NCBI RefSeq assembly: GCF_018069805.1
Contig: NZ_JAGPYN010000001.1
Coordinates: forward strand, 1 to 64,000
Source of the DNA: Pseudoalteromonas ostreae
GTDB lineage: Bacteria; Pseudomonadota; Gammaproteobacteria; Enterobacterales; Alteromonadaceae
Length of the DNA: 64,000 nucleotides
Direction of reading: 5' to 3'
Of this stretch, positions 26,115-35,398 are shown in pieces; the stretch's first letter is position 1, and every line of letters begins with the position of its first letter. The translations under genes and the position numbers were made by a program. Below the pieces are notes generated by a model. The model searched no databases, had not been told where the DNA came from, and saw only the letters and a program-made list of their open reading frames with translations.

Positions 26115-26152
26115 ATTATCATTGCATAAAATATATTGTATACAATGATAAT
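26115..26152. promoter_or_regulatory. Inverted repeat upstream of the collagenase gene
   Basis: ATTATCATTG (26115-26124) and CAATGATAAT (26143-26152) are perfect 10-bp complements 18 bases apart, ending 70 bases before the ATG. Each arm resembles a Fur half site (AATGATAAT), although the arrangement is wider than a classical Fur box. The rest of 25833-26222 is AT-rich with nothing else recognised. Confidence 0.5.
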
Positions 26153-26222
26153 AAAATGTTACAAATTGCATTCTCAATAACCCGTTCTGGATTGAGATAA
26201 TCAAAACTATCAAAGGTAAATT

Positions 26223-29012
26223 ATGAAAATTAATACATTGATTTTGGCGTTACCGTTACTTGGAGCAAGTTCTATGCTGCTTGCTAATACGGCCCACCAA
26301 CGCGTATTCAAGCCACAAGCTGCGATTGTTGAGCGTGTGCATCACCATGGCGTTGAACACGGTCATAATGAAAAAGCACCAATAGCACAGCTGCAATCAC
26401 CACAGCTGCAATCTCAACCCCAACAACTTAGTATGTTAATGATGCGTAGCCAAGCGGCCACAGTCAGCTGCGATTTAAATGCACTGGCTAATGCTAGTTC
26501 AACGAGCATTATTACTGAGCTTAAAAATCAAGGTAGTGGCTGTGTTAATGAACTATTTAGTGCATCAGCATCAATTCAGAACCAAGTATTTAGCTCTGAT
26601 AACATGTATGCGGTTGCTAATCATGCAAAGTCACTCTCACAGATTTATGCTGGTGGTGGTGACATTGAACTAGAGGCATTGTTCCTATATTTACGAGCTG
26701 GTTTTTATGCGGAATTTTACAACGACAACGTGAGCTTTAGCTCTTGGGTTACGCCTGCCGTAATTGATGCGATAGATGCTTTTGTAAACAACAGCCATTT
26801 TTATGACGATAATGACGGCCACGGTAAAACGCTTTCTGAAGTGATCATTACGATGGACAGCGCTGAACAGCAACATCGTTACTTGAATGTAGTGAAACAG
26901 TGGCTAACGCGCTTTAACGAAAGCTATGCGGCAAAATGGAATATGCGCAGTGCGGTGAATGGTATTTTTACTTTACTTTATCGCGGCCAGTGGAATGATA
27001 CGTTTGTTACAGCAGTAGCTAGCGATACTGATTTAGTTACTAAGCTGAATGCATTTACTCAAAAGCAGTGGATGGTTGACTCTGACGCACAGTATTTAAT
27101 TGTTAATGCTGCCAAAGAACTTGCGCGTCTTAAGCAGTATTCTGGCACTGCTATTCAGGCGACTGTAGATACTGGTTTAAAAGCGATTTTTAGTACTTAT
27201 AACAGCTTTGGCTATGGTGATGCCGTATGGCTTGCGGCGGCGGATTCTGTCAGTTATTACGCTGATTGTAATGACTATGGTATTTGTGGCTTTGTTGATG
27301 AACTGACTCAGCAAGCGCTTTCGCAAAATTACAGCTGTAGTAGCACTATTAAAATTCGTTCACAAAATATGACCGCATCACAACATGCAGCCGCATGTGC
27401 TGCAATGGGCACAGAAGAAGGTTTATTCCACACTAAACTTGCCACCAATAACACCCCAGTTGCCGATGACAACAATAGTTTTTTACAAGTAAATATATTT
27501 AATAGCAGCGACGATTACAGTAAATACGCAGGTGCGATTTTTGGCATTAACACCAATAATGGTGGAATGTATTTAGAAGGGGATCCTTCCGTTGTTGGTA
27601 ATCAAGCTAATTTTATAGCCTATGAGGCGAGCTACGCCAATGCTGAGCATTACGTGTGGAATCTAGAGCACGAATATGTACATTACTTAGATGGTCGTTT
27701 TGACTTATATGGAAACTTTAATTCACCAACTGAAGATATCGTGTGGTGGTCAGAAGGCGTTGCAGAATATGTTGCTAATCTTGATAACAATGACGCCGCT
27801 AAAAATACCATCAGTGATGGTTCGCGTTATACCTTAGCGCAAGTATTTGCCACTAACTATGACGGTTTTGATCAAGATCGTATTTATCGCTGGGGTTACT
27901 TGGCCGTGCGTTTTATGTTTGAACGCCATAACAGTGAAATTAATGCCATGCTTGCAGATACACGCATTGGTAATTGGAGTGCTTATAAAGCGAGAACGGT
28001 GCAGTGGGCAAATAATTATGAAAACGAGTTTGTACAATGGTGTGATGACTTAGTTGCAGGCACAACCACTAATACGCCACCAATCGCATACATCAATGGA
28101 CCTTATGCCGGTGTGCAAAACAATGAAATCAATTTTACAAGCAATGGCAGTACTGATAGTGACGGCTCAATTGTTAGTTATCTGTGGAGTTTTGGTGATG
28201 GCAGTAGTTCTAATCAAGCCAACCCAGTGCATACTTATACAACATCAGGGCGATATAGCGTATCGTTAACGGTTGTTGATAACCAAGGCGCCAGCCAAAC
28301 TGCATCAACATTGGCTAGTATTGAAGAAGATAGCAGCGTTGGTAACGGCGAGTTGATAAACAATCAACCAGTGACTATTGCTGGCGAGCAAGATGAGCTG
28401 TTGTATTTCAGCTTTGATGTACCGCAAGGTGCCAGCGACTTAGTGTTTAACTTAACTGGTGGCACAGGCGATGCTGATTTATATGTAAGTTATGCTGCTA
28501 CACCAACAATGGATAGTTATGATTGTCGTCCTTATGTCGGTGGTAATAGTGAACAATGTGTAATAAATCCTGCGCAAGCAGGTGTTTATCAAGTAATGGT
28601 TCGTGGCTATAACATGTTTGATAATGTGCAATTAACCGCTTCATACACAGGAGCAAGCAGTAATGTACCTGATGCATGTGCTACCCAAGGTAGTCGTAGC
28701 AATGGCCGTTTAAATGACGGTGAAGTGATTTGTTTGGGTAACAGCGATCCTATGTGGTTTAGTATTGCTGACGTACAAAGTCAAAGTGGTGTGGCGATAA
28801 CCACCGCTAATGGCAGTGGCGACATCAGCCTAAGTTATTCAAACAGCAGCTGGCCAAATGGTAGTAATGAACAGGCTCAGTCCAGTAATAGCGGCAATAG
28901 CGAATGTATCTATATTAGCGATCAAAGCCAATATTGGGGTTATTTAAAGGTGTCGGGTAATAGTGCTGGTGCAAGTCTAGTGGTTGATTTTAATAGCCAA
29001 GGGTGTCGTTAA
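26223..29012 (+). CDS. Secreted collagenase-type metalloprotease (M9) with PKD and PPC domains
   Basis: A 929-residue secreted enzyme. In order: signal peptide (GASSMLLANTA), a His/Gln-rich propeptide (about 22-75), an M9 activator-like helical region (about 80-390), the zinc peptidase domain with H483-E-Y-V-H487 and the downstream zinc ligand Glu511 in WWSEGVAEYV, a PKD domain (about 618-705, WSFGDGSSS), a PPC domain (about 715-805, GGTGDADLYV) and a second PPC-like Cys-containing end domain. It resembles Vibrio-type collagenases. It may feed a peptide or hydroxyproline pathway, of which only remnants are present at 44.5-45.5 kb. Confidence 0.93.
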   Translation: MKINTLILALPLLGASSMLLANTAHQRVFKPQAAIVERVHHHGVEHGHNEKAPIAQLQSPQLQSQPQQLSMLMMRSQAATVSCDLNALANASSTSIITELKNQGSGCVNELFSASASIQNQVFSSDNMYAVANHAKSLSQIYAGGGDIELEALFLYLRAGFYAEFYNDNVSFSSWVTPAVIDAIDAFVNNSHFYDDNDGHGKTLSEVIITMDSAEQQHRYLNVVKQWLTRFNESYAAKWNMRSAVNGIFTLLYRGQWNDTFVTAVASDTDLVTKLNAFTQKQWMVDSDAQYLIVNAAKELARLKQYSGTAIQATVDTGLKAIFSTYNSFGYGDAVWLAAADSVSYYADCNDYGICGFVDELTQQALSQNYSCSSTIKIRSQNMTASQHAAACAAMGTEEGLFHTKLATNNTPVADDNNSFLQVNIFNSSDDYSKYAGAIFGINTNNGGMYLEGDPSVVGNQANFIAYEASYANAEHYVWNLEHEYVHYLDGRFDLYGNFNSPTEDIVWWSEGVAEYVANLDNNDAAKNTISDGSRYTLAQVFATNYDGFDQDRIYRWGYLAVRFMFERHNSEINAMLADTRIGNWSAYKARTVQWANNYENEFVQWCDDLVAGTTTNTPPIAYINGPYAGVQNNEINFTSNGSTDSDGSIVSYLWSFGDGSSSNQANPVHTYTTSGRYSVSLTVVDNQGASQTASTLASIEEDSSVGNGELINNQPVTIAGEQDELLYFSFDVPQGASDLVFNLTGGTGDADLYVSYAATPTMDSYDCRPYVGGNSEQCVINPAQAGVYQVMVRGYNMFDNVQLTASYTGASSNVPDACATQGSRSNGRLNDGEVICLGNSDPMWFSIADVQSQSGVAITTANGSGDISLSYSNSSWPNGSNEQAQSSNSGNSECIYISDQSQYWGYLKVSGNSAGASLVVDFNSQGCR

Positions 29013-29046
29013 AATTATCATATTTAAAAAGTAAAGCACCTACAGC

Positions 29047-29071
29047 AAAGCCCATCTAGATGGGCTTTTTT
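29047..29071 (+). terminator. Intrinsic terminator of the collagenase gene
   Basis: AAAGCCCAT pairs with ATGGGCTTT across a 4-base loop (29047-29068), followed by T bases to 29071. It lies 35 bases after the stop. Confidence 0.88.
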
Positions 29072-29100
29072 AGTGTTGTAACTTAAGCGTTAAAGTGAGT

Positions 29101-30117
29101 TTAGATTGCTCGTTTATACACTGCGAGTGGATGTGAAGTACTTAATGATACATGCACGCTATCGCCAGGGTATACCACGACTTCGTGGCTTACGCGGCTA
29201 GTAACCACTGTTTTACAGGCAAGCTCTACTGCACATAAACGACTCCCCCCTTCAAAGCGTACCCATACCACCACACCGTTGTTGCCGATCTCACCTTGTA
29301 CTAGCATGACATCGTCGGGGCGAAGTAGCACATCGACCTCTCCTTGTTGGCAATCTACGCCGTGAGCGGGCACATTGCCGATGGGTGTAGTTGCTTGATT
29401 ATTCTCAAAATGGCCACTAATAAAACTTGCTTCACCTAAAAAGCGTGCAACAAAGCGGTTGTTCGGCACACTAAAACAACGTTCAGGAGTATCAAGTTGC
29501 TGGATTTTTCCGGCCTTGAGCACACCCACACGATCGCCTATTGATAAAGCTTCTTCTTGATCATGCGTTACCCAAATTGCTGGCACACCAGCTTTTTTAA
29601 GGGCATTACGAATATCCCAGCGCAGCATATCTTTTAGTGCCGCATCAAGGTTTGAAAGCGGCTCATCAAGTAACACAAAGTCAGGTTGGTGGGCAAGAGT
29701 ACGTGCTAGCGCAACTCGTTGTTTTTGACCGCCTGAAAGGGTGGCTGGCTTTTTATTACGAAAGTCATCAAGACCAAGCAGGGCTATCCAATGATCGGCA
29801 ATGGTGGTGTCTTTTAAGCGAAAGCCAATGTTTTGCTCAACGGTTAAATGAGGGAATAACGCAAAGTCTTGAAATACCATACCTACGCTGCGTTTTTCAG
29901 GCGGCACAGTCAATTTAGGGGTAGCCTGCCATTTACCTAAGTTAATTTCACCTTCGCTAATAGGGATTAGTCCGGCGAGTGCTTGTAAAATTGTGCTTTT
30001 ACCACAGCCCGTAGGGCCTACTAGCATGAGAATTTCACTTTCACCAAGTAACAAATTTAGCTCGCTTACTACACGGTTACTGCCATAATCTATAGACAAC
30101 TGGCTTACAGATAGCAT
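29101..30117 (-). CDS. fbpC: Ferric iron ABC transporter ATP-binding protein
   Basis: The 338-residue ATPase of a ferric-ion importer. It has Walker A GPTGCGKST, Q-loop FQDFALFPHLTV, signature LSGGQKQRVALARTLA, Walker B FVLLDEP and switch His in WVTHDQEEALSIGD, plus a C-terminal TOBE-type regulatory region. It is the last gene of the leftward operon, 14 bases after the permease. Iron specificity comes from the permease and binding protein; thiamine-type importers are related alternatives. Confidence 0.9.
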   Translation of the reverse strand: MLSVSQLSIDYGSNRVVSELNLLLGESEILMLVGPTGCGKSTILQALAGLIPISEGEINLGKWQATPKLTVPPEKRSVGMVFQDFALFPHLTVEQNIGFRLKDTTIADHWIALLGLDDFRNKKPATLSGGQKQRVALARTLAHQPDFVLLDEPLSNLDAALKDMLRWDIRNALKKAGVPAIWVTHDQEEALSIGDRVGVLKAGKIQQLDTPERCFSVPNNRFVARFLGEASFISGHFENNQATTPIGNVPAHGVDCQQGEVDVLLRPDDVMLVQGEIGNNGVVVWVRFEGGSRLCAVELACKTVVTSRVSHEVVVYPGDSVHVSLSTSHPLAVYKRAI

Positions 30118-30131
30118 TTGTATTTAAATCC

Positions 30132-31631
30132 TCAATGTTCGAGTTGGTTACGTTTTTCGCCAGACATCATAATAGCTAAACCGCATGCAGAGATCAGCAC
30201 TAATAATAACCCAGGAATAGCAGCACGGCCAAAATAGCCCGCCTCATAAACACGCCATAAATAAGTTGACAGTGTTTCAAAGCCTGTAGGGCCAAGTAAT
30301 AACGTGGCTTCTAATTCACGCATTGACTCTAAAAACACTAAAGCAGCACCGGCTATGATCCCACGCATTGTCAGTGGTAAAGTAATACGGGTAAATGCCT
30401 CTCGAGGGCTGGCGCCAAGGACTCGAGCTGATTTAACTAAACTAGCGTCAAGGTGTTCGGTACTGGTACGCACCGTGCCAACTGCCAAAGGTAAAAAACG
30501 CAGCATATAGGCAATGATCAACAGCCCTAATGTTTGATATAAAAATGGCAATTGCAAACCACCGTAAACTAGCGCGGTGCCCATTACAATGCCTGGTATA
30601 CCAAAACCAAAGTAAGTAACACGCTCCATGATACGACCTGCTTTACCGCTAAGTGCGGCATGTGCAACAGGGATAGCTACAATCACCGCAACCACTGCAG
30701 CAATGGCTGAGGCATACGCTGAATTCCACGCTATGCTAAAATCAAACGAGCTAAAGCCATCACGTGCTAACCACAGCGAAAATATCGCCAGAGGTAAGCC
30801 AATGGCTAATAATAAAATAGGCGCAAAAGTGGCAAACATAGCCGCTAGTTGCCACTTACTAGGAAACAAAATTAATGGCCGGCCATGGCGTTCGCTAGCC
30901 GTTTTAATTTGTGACTCAATCAACAGTAAAAAGCCCACAATCACCAACAACTGTAACGATAACATTGCCGCACGACTTAACTCAAACGCATTGTACTCGA
31001 CATAAATAACCCGGGTAAAGGTATCAAGGCGCATCATTGCAGGTGTGCCAAAGTCAGACAAAGTATACAGTGCGACCAATAACGAACCTGCGGCAATGCC
31101 ATTTACTACACGGGGTAAAATGACTTTAAATACACTTTCGGTCATCGACATACCTAAGGTGCGGGCCGCATTAACCATGCTTGCATCAAGACTAAGTAAA
31201 GATGAGCGGGTAGTCATCATTACAAATGGAAATGTATAAAGAGTCATGACAATAGCTGCGCCGCTGAGTCCATCCATCGATGGCAGTTCAATACCAAGTA
31301 GATTATGTATCTCTCCGCCGGAGCCAAAAGCCGCATAAAGGGTAAATGCACCAATGTAACTGGGAATGGCTAGAGGCGCGGCAAAAAACACCAGCCATAC
31401 TTTTTTAAACGGTAAACGCACATATGCACTAATAAAAGCTAACGGTACGCCGATTAAAATAGAACCAATGACTGTTAATACCATCAAGGACAAAGTATTG
31501 CCGAGAATACTTAAATTATGATTATCAAACAAAGAGCTGGCATCAGTGGCCAGCGTTATTAAAATAAAGATAGGAGATAAAACAATAAGCGCTGCAAGCA
31601 GCGCCATTGGGTAAGAAGCTGGTAGTCGCAT
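30132..31631 (-). CDS. fbpB: Ferric iron ABC transporter permease (fused two-domain)
   Basis: A 499-residue inner-membrane protein with two BPD-type permease halves. Each has about six helices and an EAA-type loop (AARTLGMSMTESVFKVILPR in the first, near 170; ARVLGASPREAFTRITLPL in the second, near 410). This fused form is typical of FbpB/SfuB. The start ATG overlaps the stop of the binding-protein gene by one base. Confidence 0.92.
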   Translation of the reverse strand: MRLPASYPMALLAALIVLSPIFILITLATDASSLFDNHNLSILGNTLSLMVLTVIGSILIGVPLAFISAYVRLPFKKVWLVFFAAPLAIPSYIGAFTLYAAFGSGGEIHNLLGIELPSMDGLSGAAIVMTLYTFPFVMMTTRSSLLSLDASMVNAARTLGMSMTESVFKVILPRVVNGIAAGSLLVALYTLSDFGTPAMMRLDTFTRVIYVEYNAFELSRAAMLSLQLLVIVGFLLLIESQIKTASERHGRPLILFPSKWQLAAMFATFAPILLLAIGLPLAIFSLWLARDGFSSFDFSIAWNSAYASAIAAVVAVIVAIPVAHAALSGKAGRIMERVTYFGFGIPGIVMGTALVYGGLQLPFLYQTLGLLIIAYMLRFLPLAVGTVRTSTEHLDASLVKSARVLGASPREAFTRITLPLTMRGIIAGAALVFLESMRELEATLLLGPTGFETLSTYLWRVYEAGYFGRAAIPGLLLVLISACGLAIMMSGEKRNQLEH

Positions 31632-32671
31632 TACAGTACGCCGCTATTTCGCATCAAAGCTATGGTTGGCCGAAGATCAGCTAACTGTGTTAAGTCCACT
31701 TTGGGTGGTGAAATATTGGCTAAAGATGGTAACCCTTCAGGTAGAGGGACACCATTGACCAGCGGAATTTCATAGGCTTCACGAGCCAAGTAACCTTGCA
31801 CTTCGATGCTTAATAAATAGCGCATAAAGTGAGTGGCAAGAGGGTCGTCGTTCAATGCCAAAATACCTGATGCATTGACTAAACAGCCAGCATCTTGTTG
31901 GGTAAATGCTAAATCAAGTTTGGCATCTGGTTTGCCTGATTTTAAACGTAAGGTGTAATAGTGATTAGCAAAACCAATATCAACTTCACCACGTTCAACG
32001 GCCATTACTACACCCAACTCACCAGCATAGGTTTTAGCACGCTTCTTAATCTTTTTCAGCCATTTCGCTGTTTTATCGTCACCTTCGAGAATACGCATTG
32101 CCGTTACAAATGATTGAAACGATGCATACGCAGGTGCCCAGCCAATGCTTAAATCACTATCAGCAATGTCCATTATACTGGTTGGAATTTGCTCTTTGCT
32201 TAAACGCGAAGTGTTATAGGGTATGGTGCGCACACGACCGGTGACCGGGGCCCAATCTTTATAGCGAAACTGTGGTTGCAACTGCGCCGATAAATCATTC
32301 GGAATTGGTTGTGCAAGGCCGGCATCTGAAACCAAGCCAATAGCGCCAGAATCAACAGCCCAAAACAAATCGGCTCTACGCACCCCTGCTTTTGCTTCAG
32401 CAACAATTGTATTGGCTAAAGCTGCTGTAGGGCCACGACGAATGCCTAGTTTAAAATTAGGGTTTCTGTCTTGAATTGCTTGTAGCACATTTTCATACAA
32501 ACCACCTTCACCACGACCTAGGTATAAGGTCAGCTCACCTTCAAGTTTTGGTAACTCATTAACAGACACTGGGTTTGCTATGTTGGCAGCTAGTGCGCGA
32601 GAAAGAGGCAATGGTAATGCAGCGATTGCCCCAAACGCAGCTAGGCCTTGTATAAAAGTCCTACGCTTCAC
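31631..32671 (-). CDS. fbpA: Ferric iron ABC transporter substrate-binding protein, Tat signal
   Basis: A 346-residue periplasmic iron-binding protein. The N-terminus has a twin-arginine motif (KRRTFIQG) before a hydrophobic stretch and ALA cleavage site, suggesting export folded by Tat. The paired tyrosines in ANHYYTLRL near 235 match the ferric-ligand Tyr pair of FbpA proteins. It begins directly after the stop of the upstream helical protein gene, so the operon is tightly coupled. Confidence 0.9.
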   Translation of the reverse strand: MKRRTFIQGLAAFGAIAALPLPLSRALAANIANPVSVNELPKLEGELTLYLGRGEGGLYENVLQAIQDRNPNFKLGIRRGPTAALANTIVAEAKAGVRRADLFWAVDSGAIGLVSDAGLAQPIPNDLSAQLQPQFRYKDWAPVTGRVRTIPYNTSRLSKEQIPTSIMDIADSDLSIGWAPAYASFQSFVTAMRILEGDDKTAKWLKKIKKRAKTYAGELGVVMAVERGEVDIGFANHYYTLRLKSGKPDAKLDLAFTQQDAGCLVNASGILALNDDPLATHFMRYLLSIEVQGYLAREAYEIPLVNGVPLPEGLPSLANISPPKVDLTQLADLRPTIALMRNSGVL

Positions 32672-33484
32672 TTAAAATACATCCTTACGTGCTTTTTCGG
32701 CTTTTTCGAGTAATACCTTGGCGCGGTCTAATTTCGTGTGCATGTCATTTATCACATCACGTACTTCATCAACGCTTTTGTTATCAGCAATTGCTTTAGG
32801 TAGCGTCACGTTAAAATCTTTTTCTAGTACTTCAACAAGTTTGGCATCTTGTTCGATAAGCGTACCTTCAACACCTTCAAATAGGTGAAGGTAAGTATCG
32901 TGCACAATGCTGGTTGCTTCATCACTTAAACGCTCTGCATATTTAGCAACAACACGGTCAAGCTTATGCTTAATTTCATCAATCGTGGCACTTTGAGTCA
33001 TACCAGCCGTTGCAGTAGCTTTAACGTTTGCTAGCAAACCTTTTTGTTGGAATTGCGCCGCTAGTTTAACTGCGCCAAGACCTTGCCACAACGCAGCGTT
33101 GATGGCCGCTTGTTGCTTACGTGCTTCGGCTGCTGGCTTGTTGTTATCAATAGCCATTTTTACGCCGTAAATACCTTGCCAGATTGAAGCATAGACAGGT
33201 ACGTAATTTGTTTCAATTGCGCTATGGAACTTCACTGATTCCCAATATTCGATTAAGTCATCGCTTTTTACTGCTTTTGCGCCTTTGCTTTCGTAGTCGC
33301 TTACCATGGTATCGACTTTGCCGATCATCCATTCAACTTCTTCTGAGTAATCTTTTATATTTGCTTGTAGGTGATTTACATGTTCGCCAATTGGGCCATT
33401 TGCCAATACAGGTTGTGCAACAAATGTTGACATTAAAAGAAGGCTGACACCTAAAGTTGTAGCTGATTTGAATACTGCTTTCAT
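32672..33484 (-). CDS. Unrecognised periplasmic helical protein heading the iron operon
   Basis: A 270-residue protein with a signal peptide (FVAQPVLA) and then an almost wholly alpha-helical body with many Glu, Asp, His and Lys residues. Notable segments are GEHVNHLQANIKDY near 32, YWESVKFHSAIETNY near 85, and a charged C-terminal helix. It could be a periplasmic metal-binding four-helix bundle, possibly handing iron to the ABC system, but I do not recognise the family. It is first in the fbpABC-like operon with a Fur-box-like site 24 bases upstream, which ties it to iron limitation. Confidence 0.6.
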   Translation of the reverse strand: MKAVFKSATTLGVSLLLMSTFVAQPVLANGPIGEHVNHLQANIKDYSEEVEWMIGKVDTMVSDYESKGAKAVKSDDLIEYWESVKFHSAIETNYVPVYASIWQGIYGVKMAIDNNKPAAEARKQQAAINAALWQGLGAVKLAAQFQQKGLLANVKATATAGMTQSATIDEIKHKLDRVVAKYAERLSDEATSIVHDTYLHLFEGVEGTLIEQDAKLVEVLEKDFNVTLPKAIADNKSVDEVRDVINDMHTKLDRAKVLLEKAEKARKDVF

Positions 33485-33507
33485 AACTGAGGATCCGAAA
33501 GGTAATT

Positions 33508-33526
33508 GTAAATGATAGCCATTATC
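33508..33526. promoter_or_regulatory. Fur box of the ferric iron operon
   Basis: This 19-base stretch matches the Fur consensus GATAATGATAATCATTATC at 15 positions, including ATGATA and CATTATC in full. It lies 24 bases before the first gene. The remainder of 33527-33813 is AT-rich without a recognised element. Confidence 0.8.
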
Positions 33527-33813
33527 ATATCGATAAAAATGATTAAAAGCAATATACCTAAATTTACCATTAAATGTCTATTTTATCTTTGTTTCTAAAG
33601 TGTTTTTTGTATTTAATAAGGTATATAGATTTAATGCTAACTACCTGTGTGGCGCAGTTGAGTGATTTATGAACAAAAGTAACAAATAAATACATTTTAA
33701 AACTTATAACCTATAAAAAAGCGATTGAGAGATTGCAAGCAAGTAGTGACTCCGATAAAGTTTGTGCCACACAGCTGTTAATTTGAACAGCCCCTTTTAG
33801 GTTTGGAGGAAAT

Positions 33814-34425
33814 GTGGAAAATTATTTAATTTATATAGGCGTCGCTGCTGCAACTGTTTTATTACCTGGGCCTGCTGTAATGCTGACTTTAAATAATGCA
33901 ATGCAAAGAGGTTTTATTAAGACCTTGGCAGGCGTTTTTGGTGTTGCATTAGCAATTCTCTTAGTCGCGATTATTTCAGCAAGCAGTTTAGGTATAATTT
34001 TGGCAACCTCTGCCTTTGCGTTTAATGTAGTGAAAATTGTTGGCGCCGTATACCTGATTTATCTTGGTGTGAAAATGTTCCGCAGTAAACCGAAAACGAA
34101 TGCGCATGTTGCAGCGCAACAAAACTCTTTGCTGAGATGTTTTATGGAAGGTTTCTTCGTTTCAATATCGAACCCAAAAGCGGTGATCTTTTTTATGTCA
34201 ATATTTCCTCAATTTATTAACCTAAACGAAGCGTATGTCCCGCAATTTATTTTACTTTCGCTAACTTTTAGTTGTCTAGTTATTGCTATTCATACTGTTT
34301 ATGCGCTTAGTGCCACTTATGCTAAATCCAAGCTTTGCTCTGAAAAAGGCAGTGCTATTCTCAATAAAGTCAGCGGTGGTGTGTTTGTTGGGTTTGGAGT
34401 GGGCCTAGCAGCGTCAAGTAAATAG
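33814..34425 (+). CDS. LysE/RhtB-family amino-acid exporter
   Basis: A 203-residue inner-membrane protein with about six hydrophobic helices. The N-terminal LLPGPAVMLTLNNAMQRGF matches the PGP region of the LysE/RhtB translocators, and SNPKAVIFFMSIFPQF is the second family signature. It starts with GTG at 33814, chosen because GGAGGA lies 6 bases upstream and no in-frame ATG precedes it. It probably exports amino acids or homoserine lactones; the substrate is unknown. Confidence 0.88.
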   Translation: MENYLIYIGVAAATVLLPGPAVMLTLNNAMQRGFIKTLAGVFGVALAILLVAIISASSLGIILATSAFAFNVVKIVGAVYLIYLGVKMFRSKPKTNAHVAAQQNSLLRCFMEGFFVSISNPKAVIFFMSIFPQFINLNEAYVPQFILLSLTFSCLVIAIHTVYALSATYAKSKLCSEKGSAILNKVSGGVFVGFGVGLAASSK

Positions 34426-34513
34426 TGTAGTATGTAAGCCAAAACATGATGCCCTTATTGTTTAGATTGACCTTAATGCCGCAATGTTGTCGGGGATTAT
34501 AAAGGAGCTACAC

Positions 34514-34939
34514 ATGCTCGCGCCAAATACACAGCAACTCATTCAAAATAATAAAATTATTCTATTTGATGGGCAATGTCGACTTTGTAGTGCGTGGTGC
34601 AATTTTATTATTAAACACGACAAGCAGCTGCATTTTAAACTATGCAGTGTGCAGTCTTTAAAAGGGCAAGCGATACTTAACTACTTTAACTATGCAACTG
34701 ATAATTATAAAACCATGATTTATATTGAAAATAATCAATGTATTACGCAAAGTGATGCATTTATTGATATTGTAACTCAGTTAGGTTGGTCGTGGCAGGT
34801 AGCTAAAATTTTGCGAATAATACCCAAACGCTTGCGAAATTGGCTGTACGATCGCATTGCGTTGAATCGATATCGTTTATTTGGTAAATATGATTATTGT
34901 CGGTTGCCAAGTGATGACTGTGAGCAGCATTACTTATAA
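34514..34939 (+). CDS. DCC-family (DUF393) thiol-disulfide oxidoreductase-like protein
   Basis: A 141-residue cytoplasmic protein. The DxxCxxC core appears as LFDGQCRLCSAWCNFII near 17-30, with the family ending RYRLFGKYDYCRLPSDDC. ATG 34514 is preferred because AAGGAG lies 7 bases upstream. Members are annotated as thioredoxin-like oxidoreductases by motif; the biological role is unclear. Confidence 0.85.
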   Translation: MLAPNTQQLIQNNKIILFDGQCRLCSAWCNFIIKHDKQLHFKLCSVQSLKGQAILNYFNYATDNYKTMIYIENNQCITQSDAFIDIVTQLGWSWQVAKILRIIPKRLRNWLYDRIALNRYRLFGKYDYCRLPSDDCEQHYL

Positions 34940-34992
34940 GCCAATAAATGTTGTGATAAAATTGGCGCAGTTAAATTTACTAGAGATAGATC

Positions 34993-35271
34993 ATGGCCAG
35001 CACTGCACACGCATTACATATTTTGGTTAAGCATAAAGAGCTTGCCGAAGACATTATCAAACAGCTTAAAAAAGGCGCTAAGTTTCAAGTGCTCGCTAAA
35101 AAGCATTCAACCTGCCCGTCAGGTAAAAAAGGCGGTGATTTAGGCGAGTTTAAACGCGGCCAAATGGTTCCACAGTTTGATAAAGTCGCTTTTAGTGCTG
35201 AGATCTTAGAGCCACATTTAGTAAAAACCAAATTCGGTTGGCATGTAGTTAAAGTGTTATATAGGACTTAG
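34993..35271 (+). CDS. ppiC: Parvulin-type peptidyl-prolyl isomerase
   Basis: A 92-residue single-domain cytoplasmic rotamase (cis-trans isomerisation of X-Pro bonds). The family pattern is clear: [30 protein letters not shown] and FGWHVVKV. The length equals that of enteric PpiC (93). A strong terminator follows about 80 bases after the stop. Confidence 0.95.
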   Translation: MASTAHALHILVKHKELAEDIIKQLKKGAKFQVLAKKHSTCPSGKKGGDLGEFKRGQMVPQFDKVAFSAEILEPHLVKTKFGWHVVKVLYRT

Positions 35272-35290
35272 AATTTAGTGACGAGTTAGT

Positions 35291-35320
35291 GAGAGTAAAG
35301 CTAGCGAGAGTAAAGTTAGC
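35291..35320. repeat. Two 15-bp tandem repeats
   Basis: GAGAGTAAAGCTAGC (35291-35305) is followed directly by GAGAGTAAAGTTAGC (35306-35320), with one mismatch. It lies between ppiC and its terminator; no function is apparent. Confidence 0.6.
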
Positions 35321-35350
35321 TAGAAAAACGAGTGACTTTGATTTAAACGA

Positions 35351-35379
35351 AAAAAACCACCTAATAAAGGTGGTTTTTT
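35351..35379. terminator. Bidirectional terminator between ppiC and the YfcC-like gene
   Basis: AAAAAACCACCT and AGGTGGTTTTTT flank a short AATAA loop. Both strands end in a T run, and the flanking genes are convergent. Confidence 0.9.
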
Positions 35380-35398
35380 GTATAAGCATCTAGCAAGT

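Noticed and set aside
32672..33484. Calling the helical periplasmic protein an imelysin or FTR1-type iron permease
   Set aside because: It has no membrane segments beyond the signal peptide and I could not find the defining motifs of either family, so it stays unassigned.
35291..35320. Start of a CRISPR-like or VNTR array
   Set aside because: Only two 15-base units without spacers; kept as a simple tandem repeat.
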